Source of the DNA: Deltaproteobacteria bacterium
Lineage (GTDB): Bacteria > Desulfobacterota > GWC2-55-46 > DRQE01
Length of the DNA stretch: 9,993 nt
Reading direction: 5' to 3'
NCBI GenBank assembly: GCA_030636245.1
Contig: DAOVXI010000045.1
Span: 1-9,993 of the forward strand
In this document: piece by piece, positions 1-7,000 of the stretch
How positions within the stretch are numbered: the stretch's first letter is position 1
How the letters are laid out: each line of letters opens with the position of its first letter
Program-made: the position numbers and the translations under genes
The notes under the pieces: generated by a model
Seen by the model: only the letters and a program-made list of their open reading frames with translations
Told to the model about the DNA's origin: nothing
Databases searched by the model: none

Positions 1-433
1 AAGCCGCAGCGTAGCTTTCCTTTGTTTTGTTATAAAGGATAAGGAAGACCGAGGAGAAGGCCATTATCTCCCAGAATATAAAGAGCGTTATGAAGTCGCC
101 GGCAAAGGTTACTCCGAGCGCGCCGCCCGCGTATACCAGGGACGCCATATGGTGCCCGTCCTCCTTGACGTTCAGCGCGTACAACATGGAGATGAATGCC
201 GCGATAGAGAAAATAAAACCAAAAAGAAGGCTCAGCTTATCGGCACGCCCAAAGGTTACCTCAAAGCCCAGAAGCTCGGTTACACCAAAAGTCCCGATGC
301 CCATGTCATAGACAAGGTAGAGAGCGATGAGAGGCAGAAGAAGCAGATATACCTTCTTCACCACACCTCTGAAGATGGGCACGAGTATAGCGCCAAGTAT
401 CAGTACTGCCGCCGGATGTATCCACTCAGGCAT
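1..433 (-). CDS. MrpD/NuoL-like antiporter subunit, 5' part (continues past left edge)
   Basis: My translation gives 144 residues before the window edge, starting MPEWIHPAAVLILGAILVPI. The visible part has an N-terminal hydrophobic helix (about 5-22), a second (about 28-44), further hydrophobic segments at about 68-86 and 98-112, and a segment ending FIFWEIMAFSS. The Glu in FWE (residue 122) is in the position of the conserved TM5 glutamate of NuoL/M/N and MrpA/D antiporter subunits. Proteins of this type are often annotated as Na+/H+ antiporter subunit D and act as proton or cation channels in the membrane. There are two adjacent ATGs (436 and 433). I chose 433 because AGGAG at 440-444 is then 6 bases away, and it gives a TGATG stop/start overlap with the upstream 79-residue gene, which implies translational coupling. 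The later key lysines lie outside the window, so the exact family (extra pump, or NuoL substitute with a C-terminal extension) cannot be decided here. Confidence 0.85.
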   Translation of the reverse strand, partial: MPEWIHPAAVLILGAILVPIFRGVVKKVYLLLLPLIALYLVYDMGIGTFGVTELLGFEVTFGRADKLSLLFGFIFSIAAFISMLYALNVKEDGHHMASLVYAGGALGVTFAGDFITLFIFWEIMAFSSVFLILYNKTKESYAAA

Positions 434-672
434 CATATTCTCCTGTCCTCGCCTTTTTTGTTACGTTCATAATAATCTTCCCTCTGCTGAATAAAGAGTC
501 CGCCGAGCACCTTTGAAAGATAAACAAATACCAACGCCGCGACTATACCGATAAGAGCGTGCACCCCGGGTATCTCATCCCAGAAAAAGTGCGGATGATG
601 TGGATGGATAAAGTAATCCGCCACGACAAGCCCGATGAGCACAATAATAAATATTATCTTCAAAATTTTCAT
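433..672 (-). CDS. Small two-helix membrane protein with His-rich loop, between two antiporter genes
   Basis: The protein has 79 residues. A first hydrophobic helix spans about 3-21 and a second about 38-60. Between them is a short loop HPHHPHFFWDEIPG (about 23-36) rich in His and aromatic residues. The tail is strongly charged (QQREDYYERNKKGEDRR). The start ATG at 672 overlaps the stop of the upstream MrpD-like gene as ATGA, and its own stop overlaps the next start, so it is locked into translation with both antiporter subunits. I do not recognise a named family with certainty. From memory, similar small proteins with an aromatic-rich DxIPG loop and an REDYY tail sit beside MrpD-like genes in other bacteria. 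A structural or assembly role in the antiporter module is inferred. It is not NuoK/MrpC-like: it has two rather than three helices and no buried glutamates in the helices. Confidence 0.8.
   Translation of the reverse strand: MKILKIIFIIVLIGLVVADYFIHPHHPHFFWDEIPGVHALIGIVAALVFVYLSKVLGGLFIQQREDYYERNKKGEDRRI
440..444 (-). promoter_or_regulatory. Ribosome binding site AGGAG deciding the antiporter start
   Basis: AGGAG on the minus strand lies inside the 3' end of the 79-residue gene. It is 3 bases from the first ATG (436) and 6 bases from the second ATG (433). The second spacing is closer to the usual range, so 433 is preferred. Confidence 0.6.
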
Positions 673-2144
673 AACTCTGCCTTAAATATCATATCCACAA
701 TGCTTAGGAAAAAGTCCGGCCATATGCCTATGATCACCGTTATCGCAGCTGTTATCGAGAGCGGCACAACAACAAAGAGCGGCGCCTCTTTTATCTTCTG
801 GAAACTCTCCGAGGTGCTCGGCTTCTTAAAGAACGCCCTGAATACGATCGGCAAGAAGTACGCGGCGTTCAGAACAGTACTTGTCATGAGTACCAGCATA
901 AGCACGGTAGAGCCAAGCTCAAGCGAGCCCACGGCCATGAACCACTTACTGGTAAAGCCCGCGAATATAGGCACACCTATCATGGAGAGCGCACCTATGG
1001 TAAATGCCACCATGGTAAAGGGCATCTTTCGCCCTATGCCGTCCAACTGATCTATCTTCTTGATGTGAGAGGCAACATATATGGAGCCGGCACAGAAGAA
1101 GAGCGTTATCTTACTGAATGCGTGGTTAGCTATGTGCAGCACTCCGCCTGTCATCGCCGCAGGCGTTAGCATGGCCACACCCAGGATTATGTATGAGAGC
1201 TGGCTAACGGTAGAGTAGGCAAGCCTCGCCTTAAGGTCGTTCTTCGTAAGCGCTATTATGGAAGCGGTAATTATCGTGAATGAAGCGAAGTAGGCTGTTA
1301 TGAGACCAAGGCCAAACTCGCTCAATACATCTATTCCGAACAGGTGCAGCATTATCCTGACAACGGAGAAGACACCGACCTTAACAACGGCAACCGCGTG
1401 CAGAAGTCCGCTGACAGGGGTAGGAGCGACCATGGCGGAAGGCAGCCAGTTATGGAACGGCATCATGCCGGCCTTTGCAAGTCCTATCAGGATAAATATG
1501 TATGTAGCGGTCACGAGCATTGACGGCATATCTGTTGTGAATATACCCCCGACCTGAAAGTCCAGCGTTCCGGTTATCATGTATGTCATGACAACTCCGG
1601 CCAGGAGGAAGGTCTTTGAAAGTCCGACGAGATAGACCGTGTACTTCCTGGCTCCCTCCCACGCGGCCTTGTCCTCATGATGCGCGACAAGCGGGTAGGT
1701 GCTGATACTCAGTATCTCGTAGAAAAGATAAAGCGTAAAGAGGTTAGCGGAGAACGCCACACCTATGGCGCTTGCAACGGCTATGGCAAAGCAGGCGTAG
1801 TAGCGCGGCTGTGCGTGTTCCTTCTCGCTCCTCATATATCCGATGGAGTACGCGGTCGTAATGATCCAAAGGAATGAAGCCGTTACTGCGAAGAAAAGTC
1901 CAAGCGGGTCGGCACGGAACTTAAGCTCTATACCGGGCAGCACCTGAAATACGGTGTACTCCAGATTCACGCCGCTCAAGACCGATGGGATCATCGAGGC
2001 GACGATCAAGAAGGTAACTACACCCGCGAGAAAGCTCCAGAACTCCCTTATGTTCGGCGACTTGCGGGACGCAACAACAAGTATCACGGCAAGCGATGCG
2101 GTGATTATCGCAAGGAACGGCTTTATGGATATTAGTGTTTCCAT
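669..2144 (-). CDS. MrpD/NuoL-like proton antiporter subunit, 491 residues
   Basis: This is a polytopic membrane protein of the Proton_antipo_M family (NuoL/M/N, MrpA/D), with roughly 14 hydrophobic helices. The family's proton-path residues are all visible: E143 in FYEILSISTYPLV (TM5), K224 in GLAKAGMMPFHNWLPSA (TM7), K255 in VAVVKVGVF (TM8), the H337/H341/K345 motif HIANHAFSK, and K400 in FAGFTSKWF (TM12). The HxxxHAxxK motif and a lysine rather than glutamate in TM12 match NuoL and MrpD better than NuoM. At 491 residues it is about 120 shorter than a typical NuoL, so it lacks room for the long lateral helix and last transmembrane anchor of NuoL. The start ATG lies 6 bases after the nuoN stop. 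No strong Shine-Dalgarno is seen; the start context is TTTAAAGTAAAATG. Its end overlaps the next gene by 4 bases. Probable role: an additional or replacement pump subunit attached to complex I. A separate Mrp-type antiporter is the alternative. Confidence 0.9.
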   Translation of the reverse strand: METLISIKPFLAIITASLAVILVVASRKSPNIREFWSFLAGVVTFLIVASMIPSVLSGVNLEYTVFQVLPGIELKFRADPLGLFFAVTASFLWIITTAYSIGYMRSEKEHAQPRYYACFAIAVASAIGVAFSANLFTLYLFYEILSISTYPLVAHHEDKAAWEGARKYTVYLVGLSKTFLLAGVVMTYMITGTLDFQVGGIFTTDMPSMLVTATYIFILIGLAKAGMMPFHNWLPSAMVAPTPVSGLLHAVAVVKVGVFSVVRIMLHLFGIDVLSEFGLGLITAYFASFTIITASIIALTKNDLKARLAYSTVSQLSYIILGVAMLTPAAMTGGVLHIANHAFSKITLFFCAGSIYVASHIKKIDQLDGIGRKMPFTMVAFTIGALSMIGVPIFAGFTSKWFMAVGSLELGSTVLMLVLMTSTVLNAAYFLPIVFRAFFKKPSTSESFQKIKEAPLFVVVPLSITAAITVIIGIWPDFFLSIVDMIFKAEL

Positions 2145-2150
2145 TTTACT

Positions 2151-3599
2151 TTAAAGTATCCCCACTGCCTTTTCGGCTAACTCGATTATTCTATCGGGCA
2201 ATACCCCGAGAAGTATTACCGCTATTAAAGATATCGTTATAACAATAAGCACGGACAAGGGACGCGCATAGCTGAACTCCCTCTCCGGCTCTTTCATGTA
2301 CATAAGCATTATGACCCTGATATAGAAGTAGGCAGCCACCGCACTGAAGATGACAGCTACGACCGCGAGCCATACCATGCCCTCGTTAATAAGGGCCATG
2401 AAGACATAGAACTTGCCCATAAAACCAGCCGTAGGCGGAATGCCCGCAAGGCTAAAGAGGAAGATAAGCATAACCAGCGCCAAAGCGCCGTTCTTTTTCG
2501 CAAGCCCCGTGTAATCGGTTATAAGCTCCCCTCCGCTTTTATCCCTGTTCATCATTACTATAACGCCGAATATACCGAGGTTCATGAAGGCGTAGACAAG
2601 CAGGTAGAACATAACACTACTCGTACCCTCCGGCGTTGCTGCTATTATACCAAGCAGGGCATAACCGCCGTGACCGATGCTGGAGTAGGCAAGCATACGC
2701 TTGATGTTCGTCTGTGCGATCGCCACGGTGTTACCCACAAGCATACTGAGTATCGCGAGAACGGTTAAGATAAGCTGCCACTGCTCGACGATCGGTGCAA
2801 AGCCGTCGACAAAGACACGAACAAAAACAACAAAGGCCGCGGTCTTTGCAGCCACGCTCATAAAAGCGGTTATCGGGGTCGGCGCGGCCTCATAAGCGTC
2901 AGGTGCCCACATGTGGAAAGGCACGCCGGCTATCTTGAACCCGAAGCCCGCGACAAGCATTACTATAGCGATACCAAGGGCTGCCGGCTGTGCGTCCGCG
3001 CTCCTAAGCGCTTCTGCGATGCCGCTTATCTCGGTCGTGCCTGTAAGTCCGTATATAAATGATATTCCAAACAACATAACGGCCGAGGAGAACGCGCCGA
3101 GTATTACGTACTTCATGGCGCCCTCGTTCGCGCGTCCGTCACGCACCCTGAAACCTACAAGCGCATAGATCGGAAGGCTCATAAGCTCAATACCCAGGTA
3201 GATGCTCAAAAGATCAGAGCTTGAGGCGGTTATCATCATTCCCGTTAGCGAGAATAGAAGCAGTGCGTAATACTCACCAAGGTTTATATTCTTATCCTTA
3301 ATATATGAGAGCGAGAGCATAATGGTCAGCGCTGTAGCGATAAAGAATATCACCTTAAAGAACACAGCTATCTTGTCCACGCTTATCATGCCGTTGAAGG
3401 CATCCACCGGAAGCGAACCGGAGCGGGTCATGGACCAGGTCGCGATCGCCGCGGCGAATATCACGGCGAGCGAAAGGTATCCCATGAGCGCCTTATTCTC
3501 CTTGCCTATGAGAAAGTCCACAAGCAAGAGCACGCAAACAGATCCTGCCACTATCAACTCAGGCAATATCGCCAGTATGTCGTTTATCCCTATCATCAT
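2151..3599 (-). CDS. nuoN: NADH-quinone oxidoreductase subunit N
   Basis: At 482 residues this is the normal NuoN length, with about 14 transmembrane helices. NuoN is the membrane-arm proton pump closest to the quinone site. Key residues are all present: E138 in GIELMSLPIYALVGF (TM5), K222 in GFKIAGVPFHMWAPDAY (TM7), K252 in VAAKTAAF (TM8) and K396 in TAGFMGKFYVF (TM12). The TM12 lysine and the phrase FHMWAPDAYEAAPTP are typical of NuoN rather than NuoM. Translation starts at one of two tandem ATGs (3599 or 3596). No normally spaced Shine-Dalgarno is present; the only GGAG is 15 bases upstream, in a leader shared with nuoH. It follows nuoM after an unusually long 170-base spacer and is followed 6 bases later by the MrpD-like gene. 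Confidence 0.97.
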   Translation of the reverse strand: MMIGINDILAILPELIVAGSVCVLLLVDFLIGKENKALMGYLSLAVIFAAAIATWSMTRSGSLPVDAFNGMISVDKIAVFFKVIFFIATALTIMLSLSYIKDKNINLGEYYALLLFSLTGMMITASSSDLLSIYLGIELMSLPIYALVGFRVRDGRANEGAMKYVILGAFSSAVMLFGISFIYGLTGTTEISGIAEALRSADAQPAALGIAIVMLVAGFGFKIAGVPFHMWAPDAYEAAPTPITAFMSVAAKTAAFVVFVRVFVDGFAPIVEQWQLILTVLAILSMLVGNTVAIAQTNIKRMLAYSSIGHGGYALLGIIAATPEGTSSVMFYLLVYAFMNLGIFGVIVMMNRDKSGGELITDYTGLAKKNGALALVMLIFLFSLAGIPPTAGFMGKFYVFMALINEGMVWLAVVAVIFSAVAAYFYIRVIMLMYMKEPEREFSYARPLSVLIVITISLIAVILLGVLPDRIIELAEKAVGIL

Positions 3600-3769
3600 T
3601 TTATTAAATGGTTACTCCACTCGTATTTTCAAAATTATTTAGGGCACCAAACAATTAATCTTTTGCCCTTCTGCTCTTCCAGTGGCACATAGAAACTCAT
3701 ATATCAAGTTCTAATTTTTTTATTGCGCCTAACAACTAACTCGTTCTTTTTCTTTTATTGCAGTGGCCC
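3600..3769. repeat. nuoM-nuoN spacer, diverged copy of the nuoG/CNB-nuoH spacer
   Basis: This 170-base AT-rich spacer has no credible ORF. On the plus strand it shares ordered blocks with 8057-8234: TTAAATGGTTACTCC at 3604-3618, GGCACCAAACAATTAATC at 3643-3660, a 28-base block at 3665-3692 (20 of 28 bases identical to 8124-8151), and GCGCCTAACAA at 3725-3735. The distances between the first three blocks are nearly the same in both spacers (38 versus 40 bases, then 23 versus 21). Inside this spacer the unit starts again at 3725 and reaches a second CAGTGG at 3761, 81 bases after the first at 3680, so it holds about one and a half tandem units. A 6-base stem (3641-3646 with 3664-3669, 17-base loop) is possible. 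Confidence 0.7.
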
Positions 3770-5314
3770 CTAATTGGCCGCGATGGTTATTGACTCGACA
3801 CTCTCGGCCACGCCTGTTATCTGACCTATTAGGTGCTCAACAGAAACGTGCATTATATCGAGAAAGTGCATGGGCTGAAAACCAACCCAGAAAACAAATA
3901 TCATCAAAGTACTGAGCGCTACGTACTCACGAAGATCAAGGTCCCATATCTTCCACTTCGGCTCAGGCTGTTCGTGGTGAGAGTCTGCATTGCCGAAGCC
4001 GACACGCTTATAAAAGATAAGCATATAAGCAGCACCGAGTATTACACCAACGAGAAGCGGTATCAGGTAATACCCCCACGATTCATAAGCTCCGAAGAGT
4101 ATCAAGAGCTCTCCGATAAAGCCGTTGGTCCCGGGAAAGCCCAGTGACGCAAGGCTGAAGAAGAACAAGAACAAAGCGTAAGCCGGCACAAGGCGTATTA
4201 TCCAGCCGTAGTCACTGATCTGCCTTGAGTGTGTTCTCTCATATATTATTCCAACGCAGAGGAAGAGCGCGCCGGAGGTTATTCCGTGGTTGAACATCTG
4301 CAGGATGCCGCCCTCCATGCCGTTCTTATTGAAAAGGAACAAGGCGAAGGTGATAAAGCCCATGTGGCTGACACTAGAGTAAGCGATAAGCTTCTTTATG
4401 TCCTCCTGCGCGAGCGCAAGAAGCGCACCATAGATTATACCGACAATGGATAAAATAATTATCGGCACGGCAAAGTACTGTGCCGCATCAGGGAACATCG
4501 GCATAGAGAAACGCAGCAAGCCGTACGTGCCCATCTTAAGCAATACACCGGCCAGTATAATACTTCCCGCTGTCGGCGCCTCAACATGCGCGTCCGGCAA
4601 CCATGTGTGGAACGGGAACATCGGAACCTTGATGGCGAATGCTATGAAGAACGCCGCGAAGACAACGGCCTGGAAAACAAATGTATACTTATGCTCCATA
4701 AGGTCCGGGATGCTGAAGGTACCGTCCGCGGCATAGTACAGGGCTATTATTCCGATAAGCATAAGAATGCTTCCGGCTAGAGTATAAAGGAAGAACTTGA
4801 TCGCGGCATAGACCCTTCTCGGCCCGCCCCAGACACCTACCAAGAGATACATTGGTATGAGCATGGCTTCCCAGAAAAGATAGAAGAGAACAAAGTCCAA
4901 GGAACAGAAAACACCTATCATGGCTGTCTGCATAATAAGCAGACACATCATGAAGCCTTTGACCTTTTTCACAACGCTCTTCCATGAAGCGAGCACGCAT
5001 ATCCACCCGATAAGAGCCGTGAGGAATACGAAGAGAACGCTTATGCCGTCAACGCCCAGGTAGTATTGAATATTTAAGCTCCCTATCCAATCGACAGGCC
5101 CCTCAACGAACTGGAACTCATGCGTAGCCTTATCAAAGTTAAGCAAGAGAGGGATGCTTAAAAGAAAGTCCAGAAGCATTACCCCGAGCGTTACCCATTT
5201 CACGGTCGTGTTATTCTTTATAAATAACAGAACGACCGCGCCAACGAGAGGCAGGAATATGAGGATACTAAGTATGTGATCCCTGATGAACGCTATGTCA
5301 AATAACCAATCCAC
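3770..5314 (-). CDS. nuoM: NADH-quinone oxidoreductase subunit M
   Basis: At 514 residues this is the usual NuoM length, with about 14 transmembrane helices. It is the central antiporter-like proton pump of the complex I membrane arm. The signature residues are E149 in FYLFWEAMLIPMYLLVG (TM5), K229 in AFAIKVPMFPFHTWLPDAH (TM7), K260 in GVLLKMGTYGLLRF (TM8) and E402 in TNGFIGELLILFG (TM12). The TM12 glutamate, where NuoL and NuoN have lysine, is diagnostic for NuoM, as is FHTWLPDAHVEAPTAGS. The start is GTG at 5314, 12 bases after the nuoK stop, with only a weak A/G-rich upstream stretch (AAGAAAA). In standard nuo loci nuoL lies between nuoK and nuoM; here it is absent. The C-terminus (about 440-514) is soluble-looking at first (GNADSHHEQPEPKW), then has a last helix and a short tail. 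Confidence 0.98.
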   Translation of the reverse strand: MDWLFDIAFIRDHILSILIFLPLVGAVVLLFIKNNTTVKWVTLGVMLLDFLLSIPLLLNFDKATHEFQFVEGPVDWIGSLNIQYYLGVDGISVLFVFLTALIGWICVLASWKSVVKKVKGFMMCLLIMQTAMIGVFCSLDFVLFYLFWEAMLIPMYLLVGVWGGPRRVYAAIKFFLYTLAGSILMLIGIIALYYAADGTFSIPDLMEHKYTFVFQAVVFAAFFIAFAIKVPMFPFHTWLPDAHVEAPTAGSIILAGVLLKMGTYGLLRFSMPMFPDAAQYFAVPIIILSIVGIIYGALLALAQEDIKKLIAYSSVSHMGFITFALFLFNKNGMEGGILQMFNHGITSGALFLCVGIIYERTHSRQISDYGWIIRLVPAYALFLFFFSLASLGFPGTNGFIGELLILFGAYESWGYYLIPLLVGVILGAAYMLIFYKRVGFGNADSHHEQPEPKWKIWDLDLREYVALSTLMIFVFWVGFQPMHFLDIMHVSVEHLIGQITGVAESVESITIAAN

Positions 5315-5326
5315 TTTTCTTAAAAA

Positions 5327-5629
5327 TTAACCTTTCATCGAGTCGAGCTCGTCAGAGTTGAATATACGTCTTTGCTTAACGAGCGAGATGAGTATTCCAA
5401 GCGCAACGGCAACCTCGGCCGCGGCCAGCGTTATGGTGAATATCGCGAATATCTGCCCGCGCAAGTCGCCGTGATAGTGACCGAAGGCGACAAGGTTTAT
5501 GTTGACGCTGTTAAGCATCAGCTCAACGCTCATAAGCATTATTATAATATTTTTTCTTGTAAGCACACCCGCGGCGCCTATCATGAAGAGCACCACCGCA
5601 AGACCTATGAACCAGCTTAAAGGAACCAT
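5327..5629 (-). CDS. nuoK: NADH-quinone oxidoreductase subunit K
   Basis: The protein has 100 residues with three transmembrane helices, the standard NuoK size. The two buried glutamates that link the proton path to the antiporter subunits are present at E36 (MLMSVELMLNSVN) and E72 (TLAAAEVAVALGI), at the same numbers as in E. coli NuoK. I chose the ATG at 5629 (protein beginning MVPLSWF) rather than the upstream in-frame ATG at 5644. It matches the family N-terminus, gives exactly 100 residues, and has GAGGG 8 bases upstream. This start is one base past the nuoJ stop (TAG C ATG), so the two are coupled. NuoM follows after 12 bases. Confidence 0.97.
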   Translation of the reverse strand: MVPLSWFIGLAVVLFMIGAAGVLTRKNIIIMLMSVELMLNSVNINLVAFGHYHGDLRGQIFAIFTITLAAAEVAVALGILISLVKQRRIFNSDELDSMKG

Positions 5630-5630
5630 G

Positions 5631-6137
5631 CTATGCACCCTCATCCCTGTCTTTTGCCAAGACTATCGCGCCAACCATGGCAACGAGTAAAAGTATTGAG
5701 ACCACCTCAAATGGAAAGAGGTACTTCGTAAAAAGTTCTTTACCTATGACCGCAACCTTCACCTCTTCACCGGAAGGGATGTTGGATGCGACTTTACCAA
5801 GCCCGCCTTTAAAGATGACCAGCAGGAACTCCAAGGTCACCAAAGGCATGATCGCGTAAACAAAGCCGCTCCTTTTACCGACAAGGCTGCCGAGCATGAC
5901 CTTCCTGATATCAAGGATCATAACAACAAATAGGAACAGGACCATTACGGCGCCGACATAGATAAATATCTGCACCACGGCCAGGAACGGAGAGCGCAGA
6001 AGAACGAATATGCAGGCCACCTGAAAAAGGCAGACCATTAGGCATAGCGCGCTGTGCACCGGGTTACGGAGGCTTACGACCGCAAGAGCGCTCACAATCG
6101 CCAAAACCGCAAATCCTATAAAAAATATCTGTTCCAT
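5631..6137 (-). CDS. nuoJ: NADH-quinone oxidoreductase subunit J
   Basis: The protein has 168 residues with about five transmembrane helices, the usual NuoJ size. The family hallmark is the TM3 segment FLAVVQIFIYVGAVMVLFLF (about 51-70). It contains the pi-bulge region with Y60 and the YVGAVMVLFLFVVM stretch that takes part in coupling quinone reduction to proton pumping. The N-terminal segment SLRNPVHSALCLMV is also typical (helix 1-2 junction). NuoJ sits next to NuoH and NuoK in the membrane arm. The ATG at 6137 has only an A-rich upstream stretch (GATAAAAAAG) and no clear Shine-Dalgarno. It is separated from nuoI by a 165-base spacer and runs directly into nuoK. Confidence 0.96.
   Translation of the reverse strand: MEQIFFIGFAVLAIVSALAVVSLRNPVHSALCLMVCLFQVACIFVLLRSPFLAVVQIFIYVGAVMVLFLFVVMILDIRKVMLGSLVGKRSGFVYAIMPLVTLEFLLVIFKGGLGKVASNIPSGEEVKVAVIGKELFTKYLFPFEVVSILLLVAMVGAIVLAKDRDEGA
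5638..5642 (-). promoter_or_regulatory. Ribosome binding site GAGGG for nuoK
   Basis: GAGGG on the minus strand lies within the last codons of nuoJ, 8 bases upstream of the ATG at 5629. It supports the shorter nuoK start over the ATG at 5644, which would lie within the same motif. Confidence 0.55.
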
Positions 6138-6302
6138 CTTTTTTATCTACACCTTCTAACAAATTTCTTTATCAAACTAAACTATGTGCCATGCATCACT
6201 AAATGCCATCTACTCACGCTACATTCTCTCAAATTCACTTCTTATCAAAATCATTTACCGCGCTAAAGCTCTGCCCTTCATCCCTGCAGCCCCGTCAGCC
6301 CA
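6138..6302. other. nuoI-nuoJ spacer, no gene seen
   Basis: This 165-base spacer has no credible coding sequence. Next to the nuoI stop the plus strand carries three near-copies of TCAGCCC spaced about 8 bases apart (6287-6293 as CAGCCCC, 6295-6301, 6303-6309), the last overlapping the end of nuoI. I see no stem with a T-run that would be a convincing terminator, and no promoter I would stand behind. It does not align with the nuoH and nuoN leader repeat. Confidence 0.5.
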
Positions 6303-6923
6303 TCAGCCCAGGTTAAGTTTGCTTTTCCACCAATCTTTTTGTCTTAGCATGTTGGCTCTGACCTTCATGTTCTTTTTGTCGTAGCGCGCCTCCACAACCA
6401 CGCCTCCCTTGACCGTCTCCGGTATGGCCGGAGGCTGGAGAAGCTCGTCACGATTCCTTACGGTACGTGAAAAATCAGTTGTGGCAAGCTCGTAATCACG
6501 GCTAAGCCTGACGGCTGTCGTCGGGCACGCATCCTCGCAGTAGCCACAGAAAAGACACCTTACAAGATTCACCGTCCAAACCTTAGGCACCCTGTCGGCG
6601 ATCCCGCGACCGGTCAGGTCCTCCTCCGGCACGACTGTTATGCAGTCGGTCGGACACGCCGCAACACAAAGCTCGCAGGCAACACAAAGCTCACGGCCCT
6701 CATCGTCACGGTTAAGCGTGTGCACGCCCCTGAACCTTGGATACGGTATCCATTTTTCTTCATGCGGATAACGCATGGTAATGGATTTACCGAGGTTATA
6801 ACCAAGGGTGACACTCATGCCTGTCAGAAGATCTATGAAAAAGATCTTCTTTAAGAGCCCGATCAACCCGCCCTCTATTTTTCTTGATACGTTTCTACCT
6901 TTTTTCATATCTCTCAAATCCAC
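6303..6923 (-). CDS. nuoI: NADH-quinone oxidoreductase subunit I, 2x[4Fe-4S] ferredoxin-like
   Basis: The protein has 206 residues. It carries two ferredoxin-type clusters: C80-x2-C83-x2-C86-x3-C90-P and C123-x2-C126-x2-C129-x3-C133-P. These hold N6a and N6b, which pass electrons toward the quinone site at the NuoB/D/H interface. SVTLGYNLGKSITMRYPHEEKW (about 37-58) corresponds to the family N-terminal amphipathic membrane-contact region and the TxxYP motif. This protein has roughly 30 residues ahead of it (RKIEGGLIGLLKKIFFIDLL), so it is longer at the N-terminus than many NuoI. The start is uncertain: GTG at 6923 or ATG at 6908 (MKKGRN), neither with a strong Shine-Dalgarno. It stands alone between a 77-base and a 165-base spacer. 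Confidence 0.96.
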   Translation of the reverse strand: MDLRDMKKGRNVSRKIEGGLIGLLKKIFFIDLLTGMSVTLGYNLGKSITMRYPHEEKWIPYPRFRGVHTLNRDDEGRELCVACELCVAACPTDCITVVPEEDLTGRGIADRVPKVWTVNLVRCLFCGYCEDACPTTAVRLSRDYELATTDFSRTVRNRDELLQPPAIPETVKGGVVVEARYDKKNMKVRANMLRQKDWWKSKLNLG

Positions 6924-6941
6924 TCTTTAACAAAATCTTTT

Positions 6942-6966
6942 ATTATCACAAAGATAACACTCTATC
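6942..6966 (-). promoter_or_regulatory. Possible extended -10 and GATA/TATC inverted repeat in nuoH-nuoI spacer
   Basis: On the minus strand, TGTGATAAT ends at 6942 and resembles an extended -10 (TGn plus GATAAT). Just upstream, GATAGAGTGTTATC (6953-6966) is a short inverted repeat (GATA...TATC). No acceptable -35 hexamer is found at 16-18 bases, so this is only a weak candidate for a secondary promoter or operator ahead of nuoI. Confidence 0.2.
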
Positions 6967-7000
6967 ACCTGAAACCTTATCAGCCCAACCCACTATTCAC

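Noticed and set aside
559..1050. 163-residue plus-strand open frame
   Set aside because: It lies antisense within the 79-residue gene and the MrpD-like gene, whose frame has full family motifs. Its translation shows no recognisable domain and it has no ribosome binding site I could identify.
3641..3669. 6-base stem as a rho-independent terminator after nuoM
   Set aside because: The loop is 17 bases and the minus-strand sequence after the stem has no real T-run. The downstream nuoN clearly belongs to the same gene set.
5630..5644. Upstream nuoK start at ATG 5644 (MRVHS extension)
   Set aside because: NuoK proteins usually begin at the MVPLSWF-type segment. The 5629 start gives 100 residues, puts E36 and E72 at the family numbers, and has a well-spaced GAGGG.
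6287..6309. Three TCAGCCC-like copies after nuoI (also one after nuoH at 6980-6986) as a functional repeat
   Set aside because: The units are only 7-8 bases, one overlaps the nuoI coding end, and there is no partner structure. Chance cannot be excluded.
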